A DNA stretch of 64,000 bases from Chelatococcus sp. YT9 (GTDB taxonomy: Bacteria > Pseudomonadota > Alphaproteobacteria > Rhizobiales > Beijerinckiaceae): contig NZ_JAHBRW010000001.1 of NCBI RefSeq assembly GCF_018398315.1, positions 2,922,501-2,986,500 on the forward strand, given 5' to 3'. The notes under the pieces were generated by a model. The model made no database searches. It worked only from the letters and a program-made list of their open reading frames with translations, and was not told the origin of the DNA. Within the stretch, counting starts at the first letter, position 1. Every line of letters starts with the position of its first letter. Position numbers and translations under genes: made by a program. Below, one piece after another: positions 7,813 to 15,856 of the stretch.

Positions 7813-9373
7813 GCGCCGATGGTGCGGCTTGGAGGCTGAAGACCTCGTAACCAAAGGCTTTGCCTGCGTCATGCAGCGGGAGGAGTTGTTTGAGCCTCGC
7901 GATCACCTCCGCCATATGGAGCGAGTCATTCACGAAGAACTGCGTAACACCCTTGTTCCGCAAAGCATCCAACAATTCCGACTGCTCGTCAGGGCCTGTG
8001 AAGACGAGTTTCGCGGCGTACTGACGAAGATGCATGACGAACAGGCCGGTGCTGAGATCGCCCCAAACCATGCTATTGGGCGGGAGCGCGAGTGTGGTCT
8101 CCTGGTGGCGTAGTGGGTTCACCTCCTTGATCGGCGCAACAAGAGCCGCGATCAAGAGAGCAATCCCTGCCGCAGCCGCAAGACCGTAGCGCGCCGGCTC
8201 GTCGCGCCAGCGTACAAATCGCTGGTGAGACGCCAGGGTGAAGGCGGCCGCGTAGCATGTCCACACGCTCGCTCCGACCATGTAGTATTCCGTCCGCAGA
8301 TGGTGTGTGAGGAAGAATATCACGTTCACGCCGAAGCCTATCGTTATGGCGAGCGGCATGGCGTTGGGGAGCCTTAATGGCAGTTTCGGGCGCAGCAGCC
8401 ACACGGCCACCAGCCCAATGGCGGCTGCGACGGTGAATGCCGATGGCCAGCCCAGCGTGAGATAATAATGGGCGTTGGACAGCATCATATCGGCTTCGAA
8501 CTTCGGCGGTGAGGCGTCATTGGAGCCATAGGTGGTTTTCCACGGCGCGCCGGCGTTTATTGTGTTGGAGATTAGGACCGGTACGGCTCCAAGGAGGATA
8601 CCGAGACCCGCAACGAGGCCCTCGTAAAACGTCTGGCGGGATCGTTGCTTCAGAAAGAGCAACCCGTAAACGGCGAGGGGGCCGACTCCAATCAGGACGT
8701 TGGTCACGCGCATATTGCTCGCGAACCCGACAGCAACGCCTGCCGCCAGGGCGAGCCAGAGGCGCCGAGAATACGCTTGGCTGGAAAACGCCTGGACCTG
8801 AAGTGCTGCCGCAATGATAGCCATCAATATCGTGGGACCAACCGACCACGTGACATACAAGCGATCGAAGAGGAGGATCGTCGCGGCGCCAAGCAGTCCC
8901 ATCCCCACAGCATTGATGGAGCTCCGCGTCAGAACGGCGCAGGCGAATGCCAGGGCAGCGACGAGCGCCACTAGCACCATATCGAGCGCCCTGGATTGAA
9001 TGCCCGAGGAGAACGCGGCGAGAAGAAGGCCCGTGCCTGGCGGATATTGAATTATGATCTTGCCGGTTGTCAGGTCCAGGTGGTGGCAATGTGGAGCAAT
9101 GACCTCGCCGTAGCGAGCCATCGATTCCTTTGCTTTGCCCACGAAATCAATGAGCAGTTCTGGCATCGGGCCGGACAATTCGGTGCTGAAGCCGCCCAGC
9201 CCTTGCTTTCGGAAAAGTTCGGCCTGGCGCAGGTAGCCGAACGGGTCACACCCGAGCGGCATCTCGATTCGCTCCGGCAGCACTTTAAGCGATTGATAGG
9301 TGACAGCAGCGAGCAGGAGGCCCACGGCGAGAATGATGGAATTCTGTCGCGAAATCACTCGGGCTTCATCCAC
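7790..9373 (-). CDS. Polytopic membrane protein, GT-C glycosyltransferase-like
   Basis: A 527-residue integral membrane protein with roughly ten or more hydrophobic helices. After the first helix comes a loop with 'GCDPFGYLRQAELFRKQGL', an acidic residue placed as in the first periplasmic loop of GT-C enzymes that use polyprenyl-phosphate sugars. A C-terminal soluble domain of about 100 residues follows the last helix (from 'ATTLALPPNSMVWGDLSTGLF'). The exact substrate is unknown, and the GT-C link is inferred from topology and the first loop, not from a full motif. It lies on the opposite strand between gatA and gatB, an unusual interruption. Confidence 0.6.
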   Translation of the reverse strand: MDEARVISRQNSIILAVGLLLAAVTYQSLKVLPERIEMPLGCDPFGYLRQAELFRKQGLGGFSTELSGPMPELLIDFVGKAKESMARYGEVIAPHCHHLDLTTGKIIIQYPPGTGLLLAAFSSGIQSRALDMVLVALVAALAFACAVLTRSSINAVGMGLLGAATILLFDRLYVTWSVGPTILMAIIAAALQVQAFSSQAYSRRLWLALAAGVAVGFASNMRVTNVLIGVGPLAVYGLLFLKQRSRQTFYEGLVAGLGILLGAVPVLISNTINAGAPWKTTYGSNDASPPKFEADMMLSNAHYYLTLGWPSAFTVAAAIGLVAVWLLRPKLPLRLPNAMPLAITIGFGVNVIFFLTHHLRTEYYMVGASVWTCYAAAFTLASHQRFVRWRDEPARYGLAAAAGIALLIAALVAPIKEVNPLRHQETTLALPPNSMVWGDLSTGLFVMHLRQYAAKLVFTGPDEQSELLDALRNKGVTQFFVNDSLHMAEVIARLKQLLPLHDAGKAFGYEVFSLQAAPSAPSPASRL

Positions 9374-9621
9374 GGCAAATCTACAGATGGCCTATGCCAT
9401 AGGGAGTCGGTGGTTTCCTGGCAACAGTATTGCGGGCGCGCCGACGGACGGGCACGGAATTAGCGTCTATAACAGGTGGTGATCGTATTCCCCGCCAGCC
9501 CGGTCTCCCGGGAGACGCGAGCGTCGGAATGGGTTCGCGGCGCAGCTTCCTCTTGACGTCGAGAAGAACGCAGGCCAAGCGAAGTGTTCGGATATTATGA
9601 GATCGAGATGAGATTGACGCC

Positions 9622-11118
9622 ATGAATGCGCATACGCGGCCAGCCGATCCGGCCAAGCTCATCAAAGGGGCGACCGGGGATTGGGAAATCATCATCGGTA
9701 TGGAAATCCATGCTCAGGTGTCGTCCAATTCGAAGCTGTTCTCCGGAGCCTCGACGGAGTTCGGCGGCGAGCCCAATGACCATGTGTCCCTCGTCGATGC
9801 AGCGATGCCGGGCATGCTGCCGGTGATCAACGCCGAATGCGTGGCTCAGGCTGTGCGCAGTGGTCTGGGCCTCAAGGCTGAGATCAACCTTGTCTCGGTC
9901 TTCGACCGGAAAAATTACTTCTATCCGGATCTGCCGCAGGGCTATCAGATCAGCCAGTACAAGAGCCCCATCGTCGGAGAGGGCGAGGTGATCGTCGATA
10001 TGCTCGACGGATCGCGCTTTACCGTGGGTATCGAGCGCCTGCATCTGGAACAGGACGCCGGCAAGTCGCTGCACGACCAGCACCCGACCATGAGCTTCGT
10101 CGACCTCAACCGGTCGGGCGTCGCGCTGATGGAGATCGTGTCGCGGCCGGACCTTCGTTCAGCCGAGGAAGCCAAGGCCTATGTGACGAAGCTGCGCACG
10201 ATCCTGCGTTATCTCGGCACCTGTGATGGCGACATGGAGAAGGGCTCGCTGCGCGCCGACGTCAATGTCTCGGTGCGCCGGCCTGGCGAGCCGCTCGGCA
10301 CGCGCTGCGAAATCAAGAACGTCAATTCCATCCGCTTCATCGGCCAGGCGATCGAGTACGAAGCCCGCCGGCAGATCGACATCCTCGAAGACGGCGGTGT
10401 GATCGACCAGGAAACGCGCCTGTTCGACGCCGGCAAGGGCGAGACGCGGTCCATGCGCTCGAAGGAAGAGGCGCATGATTACCGCTACTTCCCCGATCCG
10501 GACCTCTTGCCGTTGGAACTGGAGGAGGCCTATGTCGAGGAGCTGAAGCGCGGCCTGCCGGAACTCCCCGACGAGAAGAAGGCGCGCTTTGTCGAGAGCT
10601 TCGGCCTGTCCGCCTACGACGCGGCCGTGCTGGTGGCCGAGCGCGAGACGGCCGACTTCTTCGAGGCCGTGGTCGCGAAGCCCGATGGCGGCGCGCGCGA
10701 CGGCAAGGCTGCGGCGAACTGGGTGATCAACGAGCTGTTCGGGCGCCTGAACAAGGAAGGGCTCTCCGTCACCGCCTCGCCGGTGTCGGCCGCCCAGCTC
10801 GGTGCCATCATCGACCTCATCGGCGAGGAAGTGATTTCCGGGAAGATCGCGAAGGACCTCTTTGAGATCGTCTGGAGCGAGGGCGGCGATCCGCGCCAGA
10901 TCGTCGAGGACCGTGGCATGAAGCAGGTCACCGACACAGGCGCGATCGAGCAGGCGATCGACGCCATCATCGCCGCCAACCCGGACAAGGTTGAGCAGGT
11001 CAAGGCGAAGCCGACAATGCTCGGCTGGTTCGTCGGGCAGGTGATGAAGTCGACGGGCGGCAAGGCCAACCCCCAGGCGGTCAACGGACTACTCAAGTCC
11101 AAGCTTGGTCTCGAATGA
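9622..11118 (+). CDS. gatB: Aspartyl/glutamyl-tRNA(Asn/Gln) amidotransferase subunit B
   Basis: A 498-residue GatB. The catalytic cradle has '[24 protein letters not shown]', '[22 protein letters not shown]', '[14 protein letters not shown]' and '[17 protein letters not shown]'. The C-terminal YqeY-like tail contains '[25 protein letters not shown]'. GatB phosphorylates and transamidates Glu-tRNA(Gln) or Asp-tRNA(Asn) with ammonia channelled from GatA. A GNAT gene starts immediately after the stop codon, so the two are probably cotranscribed. Confidence 0.97.
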   Translation: MNAHTRPADPAKLIKGATGDWEIIIGMEIHAQVSSNSKLFSGASTEFGGEPNDHVSLVDAAMPGMLPVINAECVAQAVRSGLGLKAEINLVSVFDRKNYFYPDLPQGYQISQYKSPIVGEGEVIVDMLDGSRFTVGIERLHLEQDAGKSLHDQHPTMSFVDLNRSGVALMEIVSRPDLRSAEEAKAYVTKLRTILRYLGTCDGDMEKGSLRADVNVSVRRPGEPLGTRCEIKNVNSIRFIGQAIEYEARRQIDILEDGGVIDQETRLFDAGKGETRSMRSKEEAHDYRYFPDPDLLPLELEEAYVEELKRGLPELPDEKKARFVESFGLSAYDAAVLVAERETADFFEAVVAKPDGGARDGKAAANWVINELFGRLNKEGLSVTASPVSAAQLGAIIDLIGEEVISGKIAKDLFEIVWSEGGDPRQIVEDRGMKQVTDTGAIEQAIDAIIAANPDKVEQVKAKPTMLGWFVGQVMKSTGGKANPQAVNGLLKSKLGLE

Positions 11119-11655
11119 TTGACGCCGGGCGCTTCGATACCCGCCGATTTGGCATCGCGTGATCCATTGGAACCGGGTGCCGCCTTTCTGCGTCCTGCGC
11201 GCGATAACGACGCGCAGGATCTCTTCGGCCTGGTCGCGCTCTGCTTTGCGGACTATCCGGGTTGCTATGTGGATCCGCACGAGGATCTCCCGGACCTGCG
11301 GGCGCCGGCCCGCTCCTACGCGGGGGAGGGATGCGGCTTCTGGGTCGTCGAAGACGGGCAGGGCCGGGTCGGTGCTTCGATCGCGCTGGATTATGTACAG
11401 CCAGGTATTGGCGAGCTGCATCGCCTCTATGTGAGGCCGGACCTGCGCCAGCGCGGCCTCGCGGCACGCCTGGTCGCCCATGCCGAGGAGCATGCCCGCC
11501 GTCATGGGGCGAGGGCTGTGCTCGCTTGGTCGGACACCCGCTTCGCCAGCGCTCACCGCCTTTACCGTCGGCTCGGCTACAGCCAGGGTGCGGATACCCG
11601 GCACCTCCGCGATATTTCTCATTCGCGGGAGTACCGTTTCGAGAAGTCGCTTTGA
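11119..11655 (+). CDS. GNAT family N-acetyltransferase
   Basis: A 178-residue acetyltransferase of the GCN5-related fold. Beta strands 'FLRPARDNDAQDLFGLVALCF' and 'CGFWVVEDGQGRVGASIALDY' lead to the acetyl-CoA binding segment 'LHRLYVRPDLRQRGLAARLVAHAEEHARRHG' (R-x2-G-x-A type), then 'VLAWSDTRFASAHRLYRRLGY'. Substrate unknown. The frame opens at a TTG abutting the gatB stop; TTG codons at 11149 and 11167 are alternative starts. The direct junction with gatB suggests translational coupling. Confidence 0.85.
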   Translation: MTPGASIPADLASRDPLEPGAAFLRPARDNDAQDLFGLVALCFADYPGCYVDPHEDLPDLRAPARSYAGEGCGFWVVEDGQGRVGASIALDYVQPGIGELHRLYVRPDLRQRGLAARLVAHAEEHARRHGARAVLAWSDTRFASAHRLYRRLGYSQGADTRHLRDISHSREYRFEKSL

Positions 11656-11875
11656 CGCCACGGCTGGCATGCGCGGTGGCGGCGGCATTGCATCGATCGC
11701 GTCGTCCGCAAGCAGGCGGTGATGCCGAACGAGAGCGCGGAATCATAAACGACCGCAAGCCAGAGAGTTTCCGTTTAACCGATCTTGGACAGTCCGGTGC
11801 TCGTCGAGTTGGCACGCACCTCGCCAATGATAGACTTTGAGGGGATCGTCATATCTCCATGGAGGGTGGCAAACA

Positions 11876-12673
11876 CTATCCCCGCCGCGCGATGAGCGCC
11901 TTGACCTCGACGATTTCTTTGAACTGACCTGTGGGTGACAGGACGGCGAGCTCCCGGCGCAGTTCCTCTTCGAACGCGTCCTTGCTGGTGCCGAGCGCCT
12001 TGGGCGACGTGACGGACATCGAGAATGTCCGACCTACGATAGCGTCCGTATCAAGCGTCTGGGGGAACAGCACGCTGTGACGTTCCAGATCCCGGAATGG
12101 CGAGGCGAGCAGCACCGCCTCATGCGGAAGGCGTGAAGGACTGCGCCGCGCCTCGCGCTGCCGCGCTTCCTCGGGCGCATAACGCGCCGCGAGCGGCTCA
12201 AGCACCGTCTTGCGCCAATCCTGGCCGGGGTAGGGGATCTGGCCGTCGCTGAACAAGGCTACCGCACCGCCGCCCAGGATCATGCGGTCCAGGCTCGCAA
12301 GGGTCGCCTCCCGGTTCATCCAATGGAATGAGCGACCCATGGTGACGAGCTGATAGCGACCACCCAGCCGGTCGAGATCGAAGGAGGAGCCCTGCGCGAA
12401 GACCACGGACACGGCTGCTTCGTCAGCGGCGTCACGGGCGGCCGCGAGCATAGCGGGCTCCGGATCGACAGCAGTGACGTGGTATCCGAGGCGCGCGAAG
12501 GCGATTGCAAGAAGCCCCGGTCCGGTACCAAGATCGAGGATGGGCGCGCCGGGCGGCAAATGAAGACGGTCCGACACGAATTTGATCAGGTCCGCCGGAT
12601 AATTCACGCGATAGCGCGCGTAGAAGGGGACGGTCGTCTGGAACCGGTGAGGATTGAAGACCGGGGTGTTCAT
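11876..12673 (-). CDS. Class I SAM-dependent methyltransferase
   Basis: A 265-residue methyltransferase with motif I 'ILDLGTGPGLLAIAFARLGYHVTAVDPEPAMLAAAR' at about residues 44-79, the acidic end of motif II, and motif IV-like 'YQLVTMGRSFHWMNREATLASLDRMILGGGAVALF'. The 'GRSFHWM' form is typical of the UbiE/Methyltransf_11 type that acts on small molecules. Substrate not identifiable. It stands alone, with about 220 bp of featureless sequence between it and the GNAT gene. Confidence 0.85.
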   Translation of the reverse strand: MNTPVFNPHRFQTTVPFYARYRVNYPADLIKFVSDRLHLPPGAPILDLGTGPGLLAIAFARLGYHVTAVDPEPAMLAAARDAADEAAVSVVFAQGSSFDLDRLGGRYQLVTMGRSFHWMNREATLASLDRMILGGGAVALFSDGQIPYPGQDWRKTVLEPLAARYAPEEARQREARRSPSRLPHEAVLLASPFRDLERHSVLFPQTLDTDAIVGRTFSMSVTSPKALGTSKDAFEEELRRELAVLSPTGQFKEIVEVKALIARRG

Positions 12674-12900
12674 CGCCGCACCTATCCGTTGAGATTGCCG
12701 CTCGGCTAGTGAGCGAATCTAACGTGGGCTTGTGCCATGAGCGTGACAGCTGGCGGATGCGTCTCAAGCCGACGAAAGATGGACGCGGGCCGTCCCGCCG
12801 TCAATCGAGCCATCAGGGAGCGTCCAGCTTGCTCCCAAGACTTGGAAGCGCTGCGTCACGTCATCGCAGATAGTCGGTCGCGGCGCGCGACTGGGCCGTC

Positions 12901-12934
12901 TCGTCATGCCGCGGCTTGCGCCGAGGCATGACGA
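12901..12934. repeat. Strong stem-loop beyond the truncated secreted-protein gene
   Basis: TCGTCATGCC (12901-12910) pairs perfectly with GGCATGACGA (12925-12934). The inner CGGC (12912-12915) pairs with GCCG (12920-12923) around a TTGC loop. It lies 17 bp beyond the stop of the minus-strand gene at 12951 and could end its transcript, but there is no T-run. Confidence 0.5.
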
Positions 12935-12950
12935 TCCCATGAAGTCGCAA

Positions 12951-13272
12951 TTAGTGCTGTTTTAGACACTCGCTGGAGAACTGCCGCCACGTCTTGCCGC
13001 CCGTGGCATTGGCTGTCTTGGCCTTCTGCCATTGCGCGCCACAGTCCTTCATCCGGGCACGCGCCGCGAGCTGCGCCTCGGTTGGTGGCTTCTTTGCAGC
13101 AGGGGCGGCGCTGGGCTTTGCGGCTGCTGTCGCGGTCGGCGCCGGCTTGGCCTGGGCCGGCGCTGCGCCGTGAGTGGCCATCGGATTCTGTGGCTGCGAC
13201 GTTTGGGCGCTGGCTGGAAGAGCGAAGGCCGCAAGAGCGGCGACCGCGGCAATGGAACTGACAATTGGCTTA
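12951..13272 (-). pseudogene. Small secreted protein (PsiF-like tail), 5' end removed by IS remnant
   Basis: The minus-strand frame reads an almost complete signal peptide (KPIVSSIAAVAALAAFALPASA, in two parts: KPIVSSIAAV and AALAAFALPASA). A Pro/Ala/Lys linker follows, then the conserved end 'RARMKDCGAQWQKAKTA' and 'GKTWRQFSSECLKQH'. The two-cysteine 'RMKxC...FxxxCLK' layout recalls PsiF-type periplasmic proteins. The frame runs without interruption into the IS5-family remnant at 13273. Reading further upstream to the next stop there is no ATG, GTG or TTG in frame, so the native start codon and first residues are lost. The first in-frame ATG, at 13181, lies after the signal peptide. Confidence 0.7.
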
Positions 13273-13485
13273 GGCTGCAGATCGTCAAGCGTCGTCAGCG
13301 CGCCTTCAAGATCACGGGCTTGACTTGGATCGTCGAGCGCAGCTTCGCCTGGCTCGGTCGCAATCGTCGGCTTAGCAAGGACTATGAGTACCGTGTACAG
13401 ACGTCAGAGACGATGATCGACATCGCAGCAGCCCGCCTCATGCTCAACCGGCTCGCTCAAGGTTAATTTCCAAACGCCCTCTGAG
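13273..13485 (+). mobile_element. IS5-family element, 3' remnant
   Basis: These 213 bp are, as far as I can read, identical to the 3' end of the complete IS copy (22107-22319 region through 22321). They include the transposase C-terminus 'VERSFAWLGRNRRLSKDYEYRVQTSETM...', its TAA stop and the right terminal repeat AATTTCCAAACGCCCTCTGAG. The left boundary is abrupt within the transposase and joins the truncated secreted-protein gene. The right boundary joins a membrane-protein tail. Different genes on each side indicate an IS-associated deletion rather than simple insertion. Confidence 0.9.
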
Positions 13486-13659
13486 TGGTCGTGGGGCTTT
13501 TTCACCGCGGCCGGCGGTCTGTTCGGCTCATGGTGCGCATCGAAAACTCAGCTTTATGTGCCAGAACACGTGCTGAACGGGCTGCTCGGCAGCCTGACAA
13601 GTGTTGTCGGAATCATCTACATCCTGAGTTTTGTGATAAAATTGCCCTTCTCGCTTTAA
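13486..13659 (+). pseudogene. C-terminal remnant of a membrane protein (TauE/SafE-like)
   Basis: Directly after the IS end, one frame reads 57 residues to TAA 13657-13659: 'WSWGFFTAAGGLFGSWCASK', then 'TQLYVPEHVLNGLLGSLTSV', then 'VGIIYILSFVIKLPFSL'. The Gly-rich helix, the 'VPEHVLNxLLG' connector and the final hydrophobic helix resemble the end of sulfite-exporter TauE/SafE permeases. The N-terminal part is absent. The tail is AT-richer than the surrounding genome. The family call is tentative, but the protein-like character is clear. Confidence 0.5.
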
Positions 13660-13689
13660 CTGCCGAGTGGCGGTCATCAATGTAAGACC

Positions 13690-15175
13690 GTATGTCCGGC
13701 TCTGCTGGTGAGGTGGCTCGCCCTACACTGCGCGTCCGAGGGTTGCTCGGGCGGCCGAGCCGATCCTCATCACAGGAGGACGAGCCGTGGCAGATTATAG
13801 GGAAGCATTTGTCGGAATCGATGTCGCAAAACTGAGGAACGCCATCGCGATTGCGGGTTCCGGCCGGGAGGGAGAAGTTCGCTTCTTCGGCGAGGTCGAC
13901 GCCTCGGATGCGAGCATGCGCCGTGTTATCCAGCGGATCGCCGGCAGGTTCGATCGAGTTCATTTCTGCTACGAGGCTGGCCCGACCGGCTATGGCCTCT
14001 ATCGGCTGATCCGTTCGCTGGGTCACGAATGCATCGTGGTGGCCCCGTCGCTGATTCCGAGAAAGCCAGGCGACAGGGTGAAGACAAACCGCCGGGACGC
14101 TCTTTCTCTGGCCCGGCTGCTGCGCGCCGGCGAACTGACGGCGGTATGGGTTCCTGATGAAGGCCACGAAGCCATGCGAGATCTCGTCCGTGCCCGGGCG
14201 GCCGCGGTCGAGACGCTTCGGGTCCATCGGCAGCATGTGAGCGCCTTCATGCTCAAGCACGGACGCATCTATCCTCGCAAAAAGGGCTGGACGATGCGCT
14301 ATCTGCGCTGGCTACAAGAGCAACCGTTCGATCATCCCGCACATCAGATTGCGCTCCAGGAACTGGTCGAAGCGGTCCGATCTCGAAAGAGCGGGTCGAG
14401 CGACTTGAGCGTGTGATCGAGGAGTTCGTTTCGGCCTGGTCGTTGGCGCCGATCGTGCGAGCGCTGCAGACTTTGCGCGGCGTAGACCTGATCGTCGCCG
14501 TGACATTCGCCACCGAGGTTGGCGACGTGACCCGGTTCGACAGTCCGCGCCAGCTCATGGGATATCTCGGCCTCGTTCCTGGAGAACGATCGACCGGCGA
14601 GACAGTCAGACGGGGCGGCATCACCAAGGCGGGAAACGGCCGCGTTCGCCATATGCTGGTCGAGAGCGCCTGGACCTATAGGCATGCGCCGAGGGTCGGG
14701 GCGAAGAAGCTATACCGTCTGGAGCAAGCATCTCCAAGGGTGCGAGAGATCGCCTGGAAGGCGCAGACCCGACTGACGACCCGATATCGGATGTTGAGCG
14801 GCCGGGGCAAGAAGACAACGGTGGTCTGCACAGCGATCGCCCGTGAGTTGGCCGGCTTCATGTGGGCCGTTGCAAGGGAGGCGCAAGCAGCCTGATCCAG
14901 CCGCCGCAGCGACATACATCCTTCGCGCATGGGCGGAGGCGGGACCACGGCAGGGGAATGCCCGTCAGACGCTTTGTGGCCGGCAATCTGGCCGACGCCC
15001 GCAGTAAGATAGGAACAGCCCCGGACGCATAATCGGGAATGCGGTAACCAACCCGCGCATCAGAGCTTGATCACCGACGTCCTTCAGTTCCGCCTCCACC
15101 CATGCGCGATCATCAGAATGAGCAGCCGATCCCACAATCGGTTGCGCCCTCGCGTTCCAAACCTTGACAGCGGAC
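13690..15175 (+). mobile_element. IS110-family insertion sequence (boundaries approximate)
   Basis: The element contains a two-piece IS110 transposase with non-coding flanks of roughly 100 bp upstream and 280 bp downstream. IS110 elements lack conventional terminal inverted repeats, so the ends are estimates. TGTCCG near 13694 and CGGACA near 15171 are mutually inverted and may mark the tips. The upstream flank folds into alternative stems CCGAG/CTCGG (13736-13750) or CTCGG/CCGAG (13746-13759). In this family the non-coding flank is known to encode a bridge RNA that guides target choice. Confidence 0.6.
13787..14895 (+). pseudogene. IS110-family transposase, one-base frameshift
   Basis: The first frame (13787-14416) carries the DEDD RuvC-like domain: 'FVGIDVAKLRNAIAI', 'VHFCYEAGPTGYGLYR', 'KTNRRDALSLARLLRAGEL'. 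The second (open through 14413-14895) carries the Transposase_20 domain with 'FDSPRQLMGYLGLVPGE' and 'AGNGRVRHMLVESAW', including the catalytic serine region. The two join if one base is restored near 14388: codons then read '...AVR' followed by 'SKERVERLERVIEEF'. The GTG start has AGGAGGA 6 nt upstream. There is no classical slippery heptamer at the junction, so inactivation is more likely than programmed frameshifting. Confidence 0.88.
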
Positions 15176-15190
15176 ATCAGAGCGGTGTTC
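14896..15190. other. Non-coding tail of IS110 element and 3' end of IS66 element
   Basis: About 295 bp without a supported gene. It holds the downstream flank of the IS110-family transposase and, from about 15176, the outer end of the IS66-family element. No boundary repeat could be fixed exactly. Confidence 0.4.
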
Positions 15191-15680
15191 TCAGGCCACG
15201 GCCTTGATCTCGGGCTCGATGATGTAGGCCCAGGGCAGGAGGTCGTCGATCTGGCTGTTGGGGTGGCCGTTGACGACCCTGGTGAGCACGTCGGCGAGAT
15301 AGCCGAGCGGCTCGACAGCGTTGAGTTTGCAGGTTTCGATCAGCGACGCGACGACGGCCCAATGCTCCGCGCCGCCGTCAGAGCCTGCGAAGAGCGCGTT
15401 CTTGCGGTTGAGGGCGATCGGCCGGATGGAGCGCTCGACCACGTTGCTGTCGATCTCGATGCGGCCATCATCCAGGAACCGGGTGAGGCCTTGCCACCGC
15501 GAGAGTGCATAGCGGATCGCCTCGGCGAGCTTGGTTTTCTGGCTGATCAACACGAGCTTCTCGCGCAGCCAAGGCTCGAGTTCGGCAATGATCGGCAGGC
15601 TCTTTTCCTGGCGCAACACACGGCGTGCGTCCGCCGGCTGGCCGCGGATATCGTCCTCGATCCGATAGAGTTCAGCGATG
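15191..15680 (-). pseudogene. tnpC: IS66-family transposase TnpC, C-terminal part
   Basis: This half carries 'IAELYRIEDDIRGQPADARRVLRQ', the catalytic glutamate region 'LDDGRIEIDSNVVERSIRPIALNRKNALFAGSDGG' and 'LPWAYIIEPEIKAVA', typical of the DDE IS66 transposase end. The frame is cut at 15681 by the IS21-family element. Removing the IS21 element and one 8-bp target copy joins it in frame to the part at 18310-19352 ('SEALRR' + 'IAELYR'), giving a 510-residue protein of normal IS66 length. Confidence 0.93.
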
Positions 15681-15688
15681 CGCCGGAG
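15681..15688. repeat. Target-site duplication, left copy (IS21-family)
   Basis: CGCCGGAG abuts the left tip TGCGGATTCCGACG and is repeated exactly at 18310-18317 beyond the right tip. The 8-bp size is within the range produced by IS21-family transposition, and both copies derive from the interrupted IS66 tnpC codons. Confidence 0.95.
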
Positions 15689-15856
15689 TGCGGATTCCGA
15701 CGTAATCCGGCCGGGCATTCCAACCTGAAGCCGGCCCCCGTTCCGACGTGAAGCCGGCCACCATTCCGATCAATATCCGGCCACTTTGAAGGCCTGAGCA
15801 GGAGCACCTGGGTCAGCAACTTTGGCATGACGGTCCTTTTGAACAAGGGACGCGTA

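Noticed and set aside
13032-13466. 144-codon plus-strand frame ending in transposase sequence
   Set aside because: It is a chance fusion of the antisense of the secreted-protein gene with the IS5-family remnant; only the last part is a real transposase fragment.
14375-14400. Programmed frameshift site in the IS110 transposase
   Set aside because: No A-run or X-XXY-YYZ slippery heptamer is present, and other genes nearby show the same one-base losses, so damage or artefact is simpler.
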